Shown: positions 22,847 to 35,858, counted from the first letter of the stretch. The stretch is 64,000 nucleotides of DNA from Cadophora sp. MPI-SDFR-AT-0126 (GCA_020747065.1 JAGMVK010000001.1:3720001-3784000), one strand, 5' to 3'. Translations and numbers: made by a program. Notes: generated by a model not told the origin, from the sequence alone.

Positions 22847-25671
22847 TCAGCCCTTATCAATGGCATTTTCTCCTCCACCTCCACCACCACCAGCTGCACG
22901 CCCACTCCCCGCACTCCTACTCTCCCTATGCTCGACCCACGCGCCTCCACTTCCCGGCCGCGGACTCGTAATCTTCTCAAAGATGACACTAAACCTCCGA
23001 CTCAATCTCCTAACCGGACTCTCCCTCCCCCAATGCCCATTCACGTCCTCATCATTCCCGGTCAAATCTCCCTCATCCCTCGGCAACATGTCAGCCTCCC
23101 TCATCGGATCAACCACGTGCCTGACCCTCGGGACGAAATTCAAATACGCAGGATACAGCGTACCAAACGCAAACAGCGCAACGATCACACAGTAACTATA
23201 CTGCACGCTCCTATCCTCGGCTCTCTGCACAGCAAGCATAACGAATGGGAAGACAGCCCCACCACTCGCTGCAGCAGTAAGGTAACTAGCTCCTTGTTTA
23301 GTCTTGCGTCCTAGACCGCGCAGTCCGATGGCGAAGATGAGTGGCCAGACAGGACCTTCGAAGAAGAAAAATATGAGGGCAGGGCCGGCGATGCCATTGC
23401 CGTTGGTGGAGACGGTCATAGTGAGGGCGGAGAAGATGATGCCACCAACGAAGGTGGCGAGTAGGAGGATGCGGGGAGTGATGTAGAGGCATAGAATGGC
23501 GAAGAGATACCGGCCAAGCGCGAAGGTGGTGTGACCTAGGATGCCGTAATTGGTAGGGGTGAGGGTGAGCTCTTCCCGTGGGGATAGAGAATCCAGCAAG
23601 GCACCGAAATAGATGGACAAGCTTTCCTGGGCAGCGACATAGAGAAATTGGGCAGAGATGGCGAGGGTTATGGAGGTGTAGAGAAGGGTTGGGTTGAGTC
23701 CTAGCTTCGGGGTGCTGAAGACTTTTTGGTTCGGGGAAAAGCCCAGGTTGGCGGATTGAGAGGCGAGGTCGTCATCTGATGCCTCAGGCAGTGGCATATA
23801 GTAGAAAAAGAGGGCGAGAATGACTGTGAAGAGTGCAATGGCGAGATATGTCCACTGTATGTCGATGAGGCTTGGGTTTTTAACCACACTACGGAAGAGT
23901 AGTTTCTCGGCCAACAGTTGACTGAGCACACTGCCTGTTGCTTGAACACCCTGGGCCATGAGAAGTCGAAATTCAGCATACTCGCTAGGACCACAAAGAG
24001 CCAGGAAGGGATTTGCAGCGGTCTCTGTGACAGACAACCCAAATCCGACAACGAAGTTCGAAAGGATAAATCCAGGGAAGGATGTCAATACTGCAGAAGG
24101 CCAGAACATCAGTGTTCCAGTTCCGTAGATGCAAAGACCTGTGATGAACGTCGCCTTGAAACCACCAACACGGAGTGCCCATTGTCCGACTGTCAGGGCA
24201 CCAAAGAAATACGCTCCGAAGTACGCTGATGTCAAGCCAAGTGTTTGGCCTACAGTCTGGTTTGCGATCTGCGAAATCTCATTGTTGAGTGTGTTGAGAA
24301 GACCATAAGAGAATCCCCAGAGGAAGAAGAGAATCGTGACAAGAATACAATACTTGAAAGCTTCTTTTCCTTTAGTCTTGAGCATGCTCTTTGGTCGTCT
24401 CATGTTGACGAATCCGAAGTATAGTGTATTCTCCGTAACGGCAGTGCGTGCTGTTCGTGCTGTCTGTGTTCGATTGATGGCATTTGTCGGTCCCATCCCT
24501 GGTCCCATTCCTGCTGGAGTAGTCAAGAAACCCATCATGTCCATCTCTTCCTCCTGCGTAGCACCAGTATGTGCCTGGGGTAATGGCTGTAGATGCGAAT
24601 TTGATTCTGCAACAGATGGTTGCTGCTCGGCATTGGAGTCTCGTTGCAGCTGTGAGGAAAATGAACCGGATTTCTCGTTACTTCCGCTTCCGCTCCTTGA
24701 TCGATCCGTAATCATAGACGGTAAGATCCGCTTGACCAGAGGTTTCAAAGTAGGAATACAAGCGCAAATGATTCCCACGTTCACCTCCACCGCAGACCAC
24801 ATTAGAGACGTGCTAGCAGTCCAAGCAAAGTCGATTCCGGTTCCAAGTCTGGATTGCCCTATACTCTGATTGTCGACCGCTTGCTGCAAATAGTATATCC
24901 TAACCACATCGACAATAGTGACGAAAACACCCAATGCGAAGGTCAAAATCAAGACAGTCTTCTGTCGTTGTGGTAGACGCATGCCCGTAAGAACAGGAAT
25001 CGGTAACACTAGAATCGCTAGGTCGGTGATAATGTTGACGGGTGCTGAACACAAGTACAGTGTAACGATGGAAATGCATTTTTGGTTCGACTTGGTGGGG
25101 TCGTACGCCGCGTTGACAGGGCTGCATTGGAAGGCGTTGAGGAACGTGAGGACCACGCCTGCAATGTTCACCACACCTAGTGTAACGTAGGAGGCGATTC
25201 GAAGGATTTTCTGTGTGTTGCGTGACATGCGAAGGTAGAAGATCAGAATGGACGTCTTCGTCGCCATCAATGCTGGGTTCTGCGATTGTCAGTGGCCTTT
25301 CTTGTGGGCGTTGGATTGAACATACGTATAGTATCGTGAACGCATATTCAGAACCTCGAAGTGATCCAAGCCACGATGTAGGGATATCGATATCATGTCT
25401 CCCGAGACCCTTCGAAGTGCCATAATCAATGGAAAATGATAGCCCGAAAGCGAGGAACTGTATCCCATCAGCCACAACCCATCGCAACCAGAGTATATCC
25501 ACTCACCCAGGCCAGTATCATTACCCAGTCATCCCACGTCTTATGTCTCAATACACCAAAGCGGCTTATCAAACGCGCAACAACAAAGAATGTAGCCAGC
25601 ACAAATGTAACAGTCGTGACCACAAACACAGATTTCCCACGAGAGGGCATCACCCGTTGGCGGTCGTCCAT
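22847..25671 (-). CDS. fusion: fungal rhodopsin/PTH11-like 7-TM domain + FHS-type (glucose/galactose, fucose-like) MFS permease
   Basis: Three exons, 25671-25507, 25457-25326 and 25279-22847, encode about 909 residues. Introns of 49 and 46 nt have GT..AG ends. Residues about 15-290 are a fungal rhodopsin-type 7-TM domain: FVVARLISRFG, TWDDWVMILAW, KTSILIFYLRMS, FQCSPVNAAYD and ITDLAILVLPIPVLTGMRLP. A Ser/Gln/Gly-rich linker of about 110 residues follows. Residues about 405-835 form a 12-TM permease of the FHS group: FFLWGFSYGLLNTLN, VGFGLSVTETAANPFLALCG and GQWALRVGGFKATF. The C-terminal tail is polar with a Gly run. Linker and both junctions lie inside one continuous exon, so the fusion is not a gene-model artefact. 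A receptor-plus-transporter protein could sense and import sugars at the plasma membrane. That role is inference. Similar fused architectures appear to exist in other filamentous fungi. The first exon matches the family N-terminus. Confidence 0.9.
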
Positions 25672-27996
25672 CGTAGCGGTCGTAGTCGCTGGGTTCGAAG
25701 TCTTAGGGTCGGCAGGTTAGGTCATGGTTGTCGTCGAGTCCAAGTCCAGATCCAAGCCATTGAGATATTTGTCTTGCCACTTCCCAAACTTTTTACAATC
25801 TCTTTGTTTTCCAACGCTGCCTGCGAATACAATGGTTCCCGCGGCTATTCGAAGAATCTAAATCGAGTCCGAGAGCAGAGATAAGTCGGTGTTGCAGGCG
25901 AGGATGTTTGGTCGCAAGTCCAGCACTGTTTCGAAGATCCGATGAAAAGTCGCCCCCTTCGTCGTGTTCGCAAGCACAGCCAGGGAAGACTGATCCGTGT
26001 CGTCTCAAGAACGGTCTGCGACTCGAATCCGAACAATAGTTGATTCTGGATCAGTCGAGTCTTCGTCTGTCCGGTGAAGGGTTGAAGAGTCAGTTGGTAG
26101 CGGAAGGAAGATCGGGTCAGTTTCTTCAACACGCGGGACGAGGGTGCCTTAGATCATGCCCAACTCAAGCCAACCTTTTTTGGGTCATAGATTGTCCAAT
26201 TACGCGCGGGCCAAATCTTCGTCAACAGATTTACCCCGTACAGGATCTAGTCTCTCCCATAAGGAAGGGTTAGCTCCAACCATAACTTACATCCACTATC
26301 GACTGACAGCGATGCCGCTTTGCTTCACTCTTTCCTCCTTTGTCTCTTTCTTTTAGCTTCTTCAATCACTTTACCCTCTGCATCTTCCCCTATGTCATCA
26401 CATCCCCCCATCCATATCCTCATCCCCCCAACAAACCTGCTCTTGTCCTGTCTGGTTGTTTCTCCTCCCTTCCCTTGCAGATCACAGCCAGATCCCCGGG
26501 TTCAAGGTCCTCTCCCCACCTTTCAGACCCCTGTCTCAATTAAAACCCTTCAGCAAAACCTCGCCCCCGTAAGCCACTCTCATTCGTCAACTGCCAACAT
26601 CTTCTCCACTCCTCATCATCACTTTTCCTCTCCAGTCTTTTCCTTCCCTCTAATTCGCCACATTCCTTTCATCGCTCCACTCAAAAGCCAACCCGACACT
26701 TCGAATCCTGGAGCCGAGCCGTACCACATCCTTAACCAAATGACCTCAGTACGCAGCGCCTCGAGTCAGATCCTTACTATTCTACTTCTGGGGTTCGGCT
26801 CGAGTCCAGCGGCAGACGGACTTTGCTGGTCGTCCACACTGTGCTCAAACTTTACCTTTCAAGCAAGTGTACCGCAACGTTGGAATCATGGTTGGTCGGC
26901 TGAGTTACGCCTTCGGAAATAGTTGGTTGCCGCTTTACTCATACTCTTCTCTTCTCTTGACTCCTCTTAATGGATTGGAAACGTTCATTGATTGAAGCGG
27001 CAAGTCGACAGGAAGAAACTCTCTTGATCCTGATGATTGCTCACTGTACTACTCTAACAGACCCAACCGATAGCAAGAACCCCCCGGAACTCACTCGGCA
27101 AGGCAAGGAAATCGCTCCCGATTAACTTTGAAGGAGTACTGTCCTTGCAATTTTACACTTTGCGGTTCATGCACCAGGCGCTGCATCTGGGATTCATTAT
27201 GCGGATCAGATCATGACCTGATTCTTCTGCCCCTTTCTTCTCCCCTGATTGGTATCCCACCCCAAAAGTCTATCCTCAACATTCAATCCATTTTGATAAT
27301 CCGACGATAGTAACAGCACAGCACAGTGATAAATATTCCGCTGTACGATACAGTACAGAACATGTCGTCATGCATGCTGAATCACCGAATGAAATAAATC
27401 ACCTTGTTGACATCGGCAGGGCAGACAGAAACCGCGAACATTTCCCCCTCAACCCCAGCCTCAAGCCCCAGATCTGTCCCCCCTCCATACAGTGAAACAG
27501 ATAAGTAAGACAGACACGCGGGACAGCTGCATGAGGTATTAAGTCTCAACCATGCCATGCCATGCCATGTGCCGTGTCAGTGTCTACCCCGCATGGAAAG
27601 AAGTAAAACAATGCACGCGATGCCGTTTCTGGGGCTCGCAATGGTTGGGGTTGAGGATGAGGCGTTTTGTGTCGGGCCGATATCTTCGGCCGCTTATCGG
27701 GAGTTGAAGGTCACGTTCTAAGCACATGCTCTGCGTGCCTTCAAGTTTATTGACCTTTTCTGTTTCGCTTATGGCTTCTTTGTTGTCCCCTTACTTTTCC
27801 TCTCTCTGTTGATCTAGATTTCGAATCTAACCAGCTCCTATTCGATTTCTCCTTATCCTAGCACTCTATCATCAATTTCATTTCGGCTTCTAATATGCTT
27901 TCTGACCTACCCAACTCTCACTGCGTGTCAATTCTTCAGACTTTTAACTTTTCTGAAATTACTTGCCATATTTCATTAATTCGTTTATTCATTCAT
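25672..27996. other. intergenic / 5' region of the fusion gene
   Basis: Open frames up to 200 codons (plus 26320-26922) are proline/serine-rich readings of a C-rich, pyrimidine-rich promoter-like strand (26310-26700) without motifs. The tandem pentamer at 27551 is listed separately. No RNA gene seen. Confidence 0.4.
27551..27569. repeat. short (CATGC) tandem repeat
   Basis: Nearly four perfect units of a five-base repeat. Confidence 0.85.
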
Positions 27997-29100
27997 TCAT
28001 ACCCCATCCCACCAAAATCCCCCCTTCTTACTCCGTCCATACATAACCAACCACGCCGCTACAGTCAAAAGCCACGCAAGTCCCATCAACCTATCCTTGC
28101 TCAGTCTCTTCTTTCCTTCTCCAATCAATCTCCACATCCAATTTCTTGGAGAGGTATCTCCTAATACGTCCCTTTGCGATGTTCCGTCTTCATGCACTTC
28201 TGCCTCTTTCTTTATGCTGAGATCCAGGTCCATCTTTCCAGTCTCGGAATCCTCATCCTCAGTCGGTGTAAGTAATGGCGTTTCCGCACTGCTGTAAATA
28301 CTCGAATGTATACTTTCCACCTCATATGGGAACTGATCGACTTCTTGACTCAGATTCCCGTTCTCGTCTTCCCTGTTGAGGGTTGAGGCAGAATCCATAT
28401 CCCTCACATAATTCTGTCCGGGAAACATCCACCAATCTCCCTTCGCTTCCTCTCTCCTTCCAAACACCTTCTCATTCATGACTTCCAATCTCAGGGAAGT
28501 CAATATCCTCCCGCCCCAAACAAAGATATCCCAGACTGTGGCACCGCTCGCCGCACTTGAAGCGCCGAGGAAACACATCCATTGAATCCTCAATCGTGTT
28601 TCCTGCAGGGCAATACATCATCGTTAGCTTCATTCTACATCCATAATTTCCACTCCCACCCTCGCCACTTTGAGCAATCAAAAACATCAACCAGGAACCC
28701 TCTCCTCCACAACAAACACCACAACAAACACAAGTCAACCCCCCTACAAAATCTCACATACCTCAGGGTGCCTAAACGTCTCCCCCCTCACAGGATAAAA
28801 ACACACATACACCGGCCTCGCCAAATTGTACGGTTCCGTCCAACTGCACAGATCCACGAACGCCGTCACCATCGCTAAGGATCCCAGAACCCAGCTCCTG
28901 TATCTCCCAAACCTGGACTTGGAGTTGGAATTCGAGACGATTGGAATGGGAGGGGGAGCGGGAGAGGTAAGGCGCGAGATGAGCAGATACACGATCGGCA
29001 GTGTCAAGCCGAGGATCAGGGTGGTGAGGTAGAAGAGAGGGAGGATGTGGTGTTCGAAGTAGAGGGGATCGTAGTTCAACTCGACACCGTTGCTGTCCAT
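27997..29100 (-). CDS. multi-pass membrane protein of unknown function
   Basis: Two exons, 29100-28762 and 28602-27997, with a 159-nt GT..AG intron (GTATGT donor, GCTAAC branch, CCTGCAG acceptor), encode 314 residues. Hydrophobic segments are at residues about 19-43 (LPLFYLTTLILGLTLPIVYL), about 70-85, about 120-140 (FLGASSAASGATVWDIFVWG) and near the C-terminus (GLAWLLTVAAWLVMYGRS). An acidic, Ser/Thr-rich loop of about 90 residues precedes the last one. The C-terminus ends in KKGGFWWDGV. I do not recognise the family. The motif SWTEPYNLARPVYVCFYPVR may be useful for a search. An alternative upstream ATG would add a Ser/Leu tract encoded by the AG microsatellite and is unlikely. Neighbours give no hint. 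Confidence 0.72.
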
Positions 29101-29112
29101 TATGCTGAATCC

Positions 29113-29116
<4 letters not shown>

Positions 29117-29148
<32 letters not shown>
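29117..29148. repeat. (AG)16 microsatellite in the leader of the membrane-protein gene
   Basis: Sixteen perfect AG units on the plus strand (CT on the transcript strand), starting 16 bases upstream of the ATG at 29100. Pyrimidine-rich leaders are common in fungal genes. Its length could vary between strains. Confidence 0.92.
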
Positions 29149-29153
<5 letters not shown>

Positions 29154-30334
29154 AAGTAATTAGGTATGAGAGATTGATAGGCAAAAGGTAGGATTCGATT
29201 GAAGGATCGAGCGGAAGAGCGGAAGAGCGGAAGATTTAGGTATGGTACTTGTACGTGGTAGCGCGCTCGAATTTCTTCCCTCTCTCTCGTGTTTGTGCAA
29301 TCACTTCCGTTCCTCTACGACTAGGCCGTTCTGTGGGTGCGTGGACTATGAGGAGGAGACGAGAGTATAAAGTAGAGTAGAACCCTTCTCGCTGTAGACT
29401 CGTAGAACAATATATTCAAGGACGAGATGTCTGGGGTGACCGAAGCTGAGTGTTGGAAGCGGGGGGAGGATACGGAACTGATATCAACGTCTGAAAGGAG
29501 TTACATATTTGAGAGCGGAAAGAACAGTCAATAAAGTCCCACGGGTGTGGTGAGAAAGAACACAAACACCTCGAAAACCTTGAGCGGGATAAGAAAGGTG
29601 GTCGTTTGGAGAGAGTTGGTTGAATTGGCAGGACCGAGATGAGGACACGAATCCGGAAACGAGTAGCCATCAAAACAAACACCAACAAACCAACAGAAGA
29701 GGAGACGACGAAGAAGGATTGGCTGACATCACGTGGGTGTATTGCTGCCTAGATACACAATATAACAGTATATGGAATCGCATTTTTGCTATGCTCTCCC
29801 AATTCATTTGCCTGCTTCTGGAAGCAAGTCTGTGTCTGTCTACTAAACAATGAGGCGCCGACGTCTAGGCTGTAAGAAAGACCGTCAACGTATGTCACAT
29901 CTATCTTGAAAAGGTCAGTGTCCGTACACTGATCTTGATAAGCACAGCAGAGAGCACAGAATGCAAGTAGATGAATATATGACTTGACTTGAATTAACAG
30001 AGTGACTCTTTCCAATAAACTTTATACAATAGAACAGAAGACCAGGGACTCCTGCGTCCCTTAGCTCAATATGGTTATTTATGTCCAATCCAAATCCAAC
30101 CATATTCAATCCATATCATTCATTCCATCATGCCAGCCAGACCTTATCAAACCAGACCAGACCAGAACGCCATGCGCTCCATATCATTTCATATCATACC
30201 ATACCACAATCGAGTCAATTCATCCCATTCCATACCATCCGCGTAAAATGCATGGAACCAATTCCAACCACCTTTTTCACATCCCGCATCCCACATACCA
30301 TGCAACTCACTCATGAACAATGCCACGAGATAAG
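29149..30334. other. intergenic between membrane protein and Zn(II)2Cys6 gene
   Basis: No supported gene. The part 30080-30300, just 3' of the regulator, is rich in imperfect CATATCAT/CCATACCA-like units on the plus strand, probably UTR simple sequence. Confidence 0.45.
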
Positions 30335-33254
30335 CTAAACCGTTCCCCCACTCAAAAAGAAATCCAACTCACTCGGCCCCCTCATACTATTCTCATTCTC
30401 CGCCAACTGCTCCAACAAACTCAAAAACGGATCCTTCTCATCCGTACCCGCCGTCCCATTACTATGCTCACCCACGCTCCTCGCCCCAGGCGTCATGCCT
30501 TCCTGCTGCATCGCGCTGCCGTTCACGCCGTTCATCCCCGGGCCGAGCGCAGAGTTGTTGCTGTTGTAGTTGAAGCCCATGTTCGGCATGCCGAACATGG
30601 GGTCGTAGTCGGTCTGGTTGTGCTGGTGCTGTGACCCGAGCGTGGCGAAGGCGTAGGGTGGGGAGAAGGGCGTTTGGGAGAGGGCGGGCATGCCGCTGCC
30701 GTCATTAGGGGTGCCATTTACGTTTCCGTTTGGGTGGTTGCCGGACTGGTTCTGGTTCTGGAAGGGTGTCATGGGTGGTTGAGGTTGTTGATCCATCATA
30801 TGTTGTTGTTGCTGGGCTTGATGCTGCTGCTGTAGCATCCCCAGATTCTGATCGCTCAACGCACCATTTGGTGACATGAGCGTGTTTTCCGGATGGCCAA
30901 CGGAAGATGCAGCGTTTGGATGAGATGTGGAGTTTCGATGTGCCAGCTTCAAATCGATGTGTTTCTTGCGGGAGGCGGATGATTGTTTGCGTTTACTGGC
31001 GATATGGCTTGGGTCGATGGCACCGTTGCCGTTGTGGTTCATAACCGAGTTTTTGAATTCAAGAGATGCGTTGCTGCCTCTAGGTGCGTACAGATCGTGG
31101 CCTGTATATGTTTCCTGGGACAGTGATTCGGGCATAATATCTGAAAATGAGATATGTGCCCCGTCGAAGAACTGTCCGAGGTCCGAGTACCGATCGAAGA
31201 AATCCTCGAGGTGGAAGACTGGGCTGTAGCGCATCGGGTTACTCGCTAGTGATTTGACGAGTTCTGAGTGACACCCGTAGATGGTTTGGAGGGTGTCCCG
31301 CTGGTGTTGCACTGATGACCAGGCGTAGCGGAGTTCCGAGAGTTGTTGCATTTCTCGGGAGAGGAAGTCTGCAGAGGCGGAGAATACTTCGCCTTCGCGA
31401 GAGCCGTTGTAATGTGTTCCATGAACGTGGACTGTGCCTGCGGTACAGATGCAGTATCCTACGAAAGCGGGCCATTCGATCGTGGCCGATTGCTTGCCTG
31501 GTGATAATTAGTAGAGGTTCCAACCAGAACAGATAACAGAGGACATACCAAGTTCCACCAACTCAGCAATGGCATTGGCGTGTAGGAAACAAAGATTCGT
31601 AGCTTCTATCTGCCACGATTGATGCTGTCCAGTTCCTGCCAATTCAGCTAGATCGATCGGGAGGAAAGGTCGATATATTAGACAATGGATGAGATGATAT
31701 ATGAGTTTGCTGAGCACGAGAGTCGTGCTATCCGGTTGACCGAAGAGAGTATCGATGGAGGAAAAGACGTCCTGTGTCCCAGACGCCCAGATATCCAGAT
31801 CCTGACGGATCTTGGAGAGATTCGATAATGAGTGCCAAGGAAAGTGACTGTCGCCTTTCACGCCCCCGGCTGCGAGATATCGATTCGTGATGCCGAGGAT
31901 ACGGACGATGTCGATTAACATTCCGCTGCTTCCTTGGCACTTCTTCCCGGACCCGGAATGGTACTGTAAATTTGAGCCATTTTGGAAGAATTCTCCTTCT
32001 ACAGGTAGAGAAGTAGGGCCTGGTGTCCAAGATGGGAGACGTAGTAATATGCATTTGTCGGCGATTAGCGAAGGTCGTTTGGATCCGCAAGCCATGAAGC
32101 GATCCATCAGGTAGCAGGTCCAAAATAACCTTCGGCGCATTTCTTTCTCAACTGGTGTCACCCTAGTCTTGAGGTCAAATTCTCGATGCAATTCGAGTGC
32201 CATGGCCATTCCGATTCCGCTAGCTATTTCTCGTCAGCAGTTTCCGCTACACGGGCAGTCGGAGACATACCTAGCATCATATGTGCCTTCTTGCCCTTCC
32301 CAGAAGCCGTAAACGCCACTGCTAGAAGTAACAAGGCTTGTAGACAATCCACAGATGGATCATCGATATCCAGCTCCGTCCTCGCGCGAATTGCATAATC
32401 CTCACTAAGTCGTACCGCGGCGTGGTAGCCATTCGGATGGGCCGTATATCTGTAGCACATAAGCCTCTAAATCTACAAGCATGTCCGGTTGGTTGTCCTA
32501 CCTTGCACTAACAGCATATATCGCAAAGACGAGATATGATGGGATCTGGTTCAATTGCATGCGCTGCCTCGTGCTCGTCTCGTCGAGGATATAATATGCT
32601 TTTCCATGACATCGCGAAAAGTATGTGTCGAGGAGGACATCCGGTTGGACGGCTGGGGGCGACGGTTCACTAAGACCAGTAAATATGTATATCGAGCTTC
32701 TAGGATATTGGAATGCCTACCTTATGGGAGTAGGGGAGTATACAGCCGATTCGTTTGGTATGTTTGCCGTCTCGAGTTGTGGGCGTTTGGGTTTCGTATC
32801 GCTGTTTGGACTTTCTTTCTCTCCTGCCGAACCCTCATTGCTGTCCGAGCTCGACTTCTTTTCGTCCTTCAACCGCCTCTCCAATCCATCCACACGCTTC
32901 AACAAAGCCTCCAATACATCAGTCTTCGGTCCTCGTTTCTTTGGCACGGCATCTGTGAAATCCAGACTCGTCAGTACGAAGAAGCAAAAAAAGCATCCCC
33001 AGAATTGGGCGGATTGCGGGCTACCCCACCATAAACACACGGGCACTGGAAGACCTGGCAAGCCTCGCAAGTCGGTCGCAACCGATTGCATTTGATCTGG
33101 AAAAATTATTAGTACTGCGGAAGATCTGTCTGAGGGGCTGAGGTATTCAGACCTTGCGCTTCCGACAGCTCTTGCAATTCATTGATTCTCGTGGCTCGTT
33201 GCTCATGCGACGTGCTGGGAGACGTTCAATGCCCACCTGCGGCCGGACTGACAT
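30335..33254 (-). CDS. Zn(II)2Cys6 fungal-specific transcription factor (861 aa)
   Basis: Seven exons on the minus strand: 33254-33153, 33096-33030, 32952-32721, 32669-32502, 32449-32271, 32223-31549 and 31497-30335. All six introns (47-77 nt) are in phase. Residues about 28-56 form the zinc cluster, starting [19 protein letters not shown] and spanning intron 1. A basic KKRGPKTD linker and a coiled-coil ([16 protein letters not shown]) for dimerisation follow. The central part is the fungal TF homology region, with [35 protein letters not shown] and [15 protein letters not shown]. The C-terminal 270 residues are Gln/Asn/Met/Pro rich, an activation-type region. It should bind CGG-type sites in the nucleus. 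Target genes unknown. The last exon contains a 26-bp perfect palindrome. The long gene-free stretch upstream suggests an extended promoter. Confidence 0.9.
30576..30601. repeat. 26-bp perfect palindrome inside the regulator's coding sequence
   Basis: The two 13-base halves are exact reverse complements (CCCATGTTCGGCA and its complement). It encodes part of a [10 protein letters not shown] segment. Confidence 0.9.
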
Positions 33255-35835
33255 GATGAAGAAGCAAGCGCAGCGGCGCGAACGAAACGATTGAACTGAA
33301 ATCCAATGGCACGCAAGCTAAAGAGAGGGTGTGCGAGAAGTAAGCTGGTCCGTCACATCATAAAAGCTGACCAAGGCGCATGGCGCTCTCAGCACGACGT
33401 GAGTGGTCTTGTCAAGGCAAACGAGAAAGGCGAGGAAGTGCGGAATGTGTAATAAAATTTGCGGGGGCCTGCGTAGAAAGGACGGGATGGATGTCGGATG
33501 CCAGTAGTGGCAGTGGCACAGCTTTGGGGGAAGGTTTATCGTTGGGGCTGTCCTTGGGTCCCTGGGAATGCGATGCGGTGCTGTGCAGTGCAGAGAAGTG
33601 CCAAATGGGAGCTGCAGTTGACTCGGGGCAGGGTGGACTTTTTGGTGGGTTCCGGTGGATTTGGTGGAGGTAAAATGCTGGAGATGATGGATGAGGGCGC
33701 CAATGGTCGAACGGCCACGGACGGGCTAGACTGGTCTGCCCCAGCTTTTGCAGGCTTCCCTGAGGTTTGGTGAAGGAGCAAGTGATCCACTCCTGATCAA
33801 CTGACAGATGTGGCAGCTGGAGTTCTCAGGGACTGGCCTGTCCTGGGGGAGAGAAAATAAGGGGGGAGACACAGATTGAGAGGAGCTCCAGATATGCCGA
33901 GGTTGACCGTGGCGTTCGTTTGAGTCGTCAAGTGTCAGGCAGACGAGGAGAAATGTGAAGCTTGAGGTGATGAGGCGTCGATATCCAACTTGGGGATGCT
34001 GGGGGTACGCTGTCGATGTCGATATTGCGTCTGGGGAGAGAGGGGCCCGGACGAGGAGATGAGACGAGATGACAGATGCAAAGTAAGCAAGACCTGAGTG
34101 AACAAGTTCGCTGGAAAGGCAAAACAAGATTCGTTCCCGAAAGGCAGAACAGCTTGATCTTGTATCTCCGTAGAGCAGGAGGCCTGGTGTAGTAGCCGTG
34201 GAAGTAGAAGTAGTAGTCTACAAGGTCTAGGTTTAGTACAGTAGTCGTCCACCTCCCTGGCTCATGCCGTGCTCCGCTCCGTTTTGCACTGATTCGAGAT
34301 GTGATTGCGGGGAGGGCAGAGCAGGGCAGGGATTTGGAGCTTATGACACGGTGCGGTGGATGCCGGCCTAGGATAGAGGTCTGACTGGGCTGGGGGTTTT
34401 TGACTTTGGACCTTCTTGGGGCCTTGCCTTGTCTTGTTTTGAATGAACTCCGGCTTTTGGTATCCAGATGGCGGTGACAGATGCTGAGATAATGATGGGT
34501 GATATGGGGCCGAGAAACACGGTACGGTACGAAGGAGCAAGGAAAGTGGATGGATGTGATCAAAGCGCCGGTTGTCGATGATGATGATCTGCTTTGCCGG
34601 TTTGAGATTCGATGTTTTCTTTGGTACAGACGGGGGAGTTTTGATGAGAGGAGAGAAAGGGGAGTGAGGTGTGGTGAGATAAGGTGAGATGAGGAGGACG
34701 AAAAGAAATGAAAGTAATGTAAACAAAATAAAGGGGACAGCTGGCAGATCAAATCTGATCAGATGAGACTCCTTTGTACAGAAAGAGCCGGACTTTGAAG
34801 CATCGTCAACGCATGCTCTGTATGTCTCCTCTGCGCGAAATCATCCCTCTAGTCAAGTCATGCCTACATTTTCTTAGAACTGGTTTCCCTTCATCCATTA
34901 TTCCATCTTCCTGTAAAACACGCGAACCTTGCCATCCGTACCTTGCGGGCCAAAACCCAATTTCAGATGCGTCTCCCCGTCCCCGCTCCATGGTTGCAGG
35001 AAGTGTGGTCTGGGGATGAGCATCTCGTGCTACCATACGTCGCATTGCAGCGTAATTCAGTAGGGGCAATCAGGTTCTGTTTAGGGGAGACGAAGGAACG
35101 TAATCGCTGATTCGAATCACTACAAGTAAACCACTGGGTGCATGCCGGCGGTAAGGGCGTGGTTGTAGGGATGCCGCCGTGGAAGGCGTTGAATCGAAGC
35201 TGCAGCTCTGTGCAGCTCCCTAGGCATGCAGGGATTCTCGGCAACATCTAGAAGCCTTCTCGTCCCTACGATCCGAACAACAGCCTCCTGTGACAGGGCA
35301 GCCAGGGCGAGACATCCCTACACTTGCCTTTTTCCCCTGTACGTACCTTTCGAGGGCCAGGCACGAGAGTACAAAAATTAATCTATTTCTTTGCAAGTCA
35401 CAAGAGGAGCCGCTGTGGCTGCTGCATCATCTGCATACCAAACTCAGCTGTTCCTTTACTGCCCTGCCTGACTTACTCGCGAGCGTCAAAATAGCTTTCC
35501 CAAAATCCACTCCACGTCCACACGTATTACTGATCTAAAGTAGACATCTCTCGGCCTAGCAGGTCCACGTTGCCGTGCGGTGTTGAGGCTTGCGATGTGC
35601 CTGAATTCGACATCAAGCCTTTCGCTGCAGGCTTGCAAAGAAATCAGAAAGTTGATTGGGGCGCATGCATCTCAGCCCTGTAAGTCCTTCGGCATCACAA
35701 CGGATCTCACGATTGCGGAAGGTCCCATCGCTCGCGGACTTGGAGATCATCTCTAAAGGCTCGTCTCCCCTCTTCGCTCTTCGTCGCCAAACTGTTGATC
35801 TCAAGATCAAATCAAGATAAGTTAAGATTGAAGAT

Positions 35836-35858
35836 CACCCCACCCTACAAGTGGGGTG
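35836..35858. repeat. 8-bp inverted repeat with 7-nt loop
   Basis: CACCCCAC, seven bases, then GTGGGGTG. The right arm is part of a 17-base word that also occurs at 8009-8025. Could be a hairpin or paired protein-binding sites. No further support. Confidence 0.5.

Noticed and set aside
26320..26922. 200-codon plus-strand open frame upstream of the fusion gene
   Set aside because: Proline/serine-rich reading of a C-rich promoter stretch. No start context, motif or intron support.
33928..34752. 274-codon open frame on the minus strand
   Set aside because: Composition is Ser/Pro/His/Leu from a pyrimidine-rich leader-like strand. Other frames over the same bases are equally open and there is no motif.
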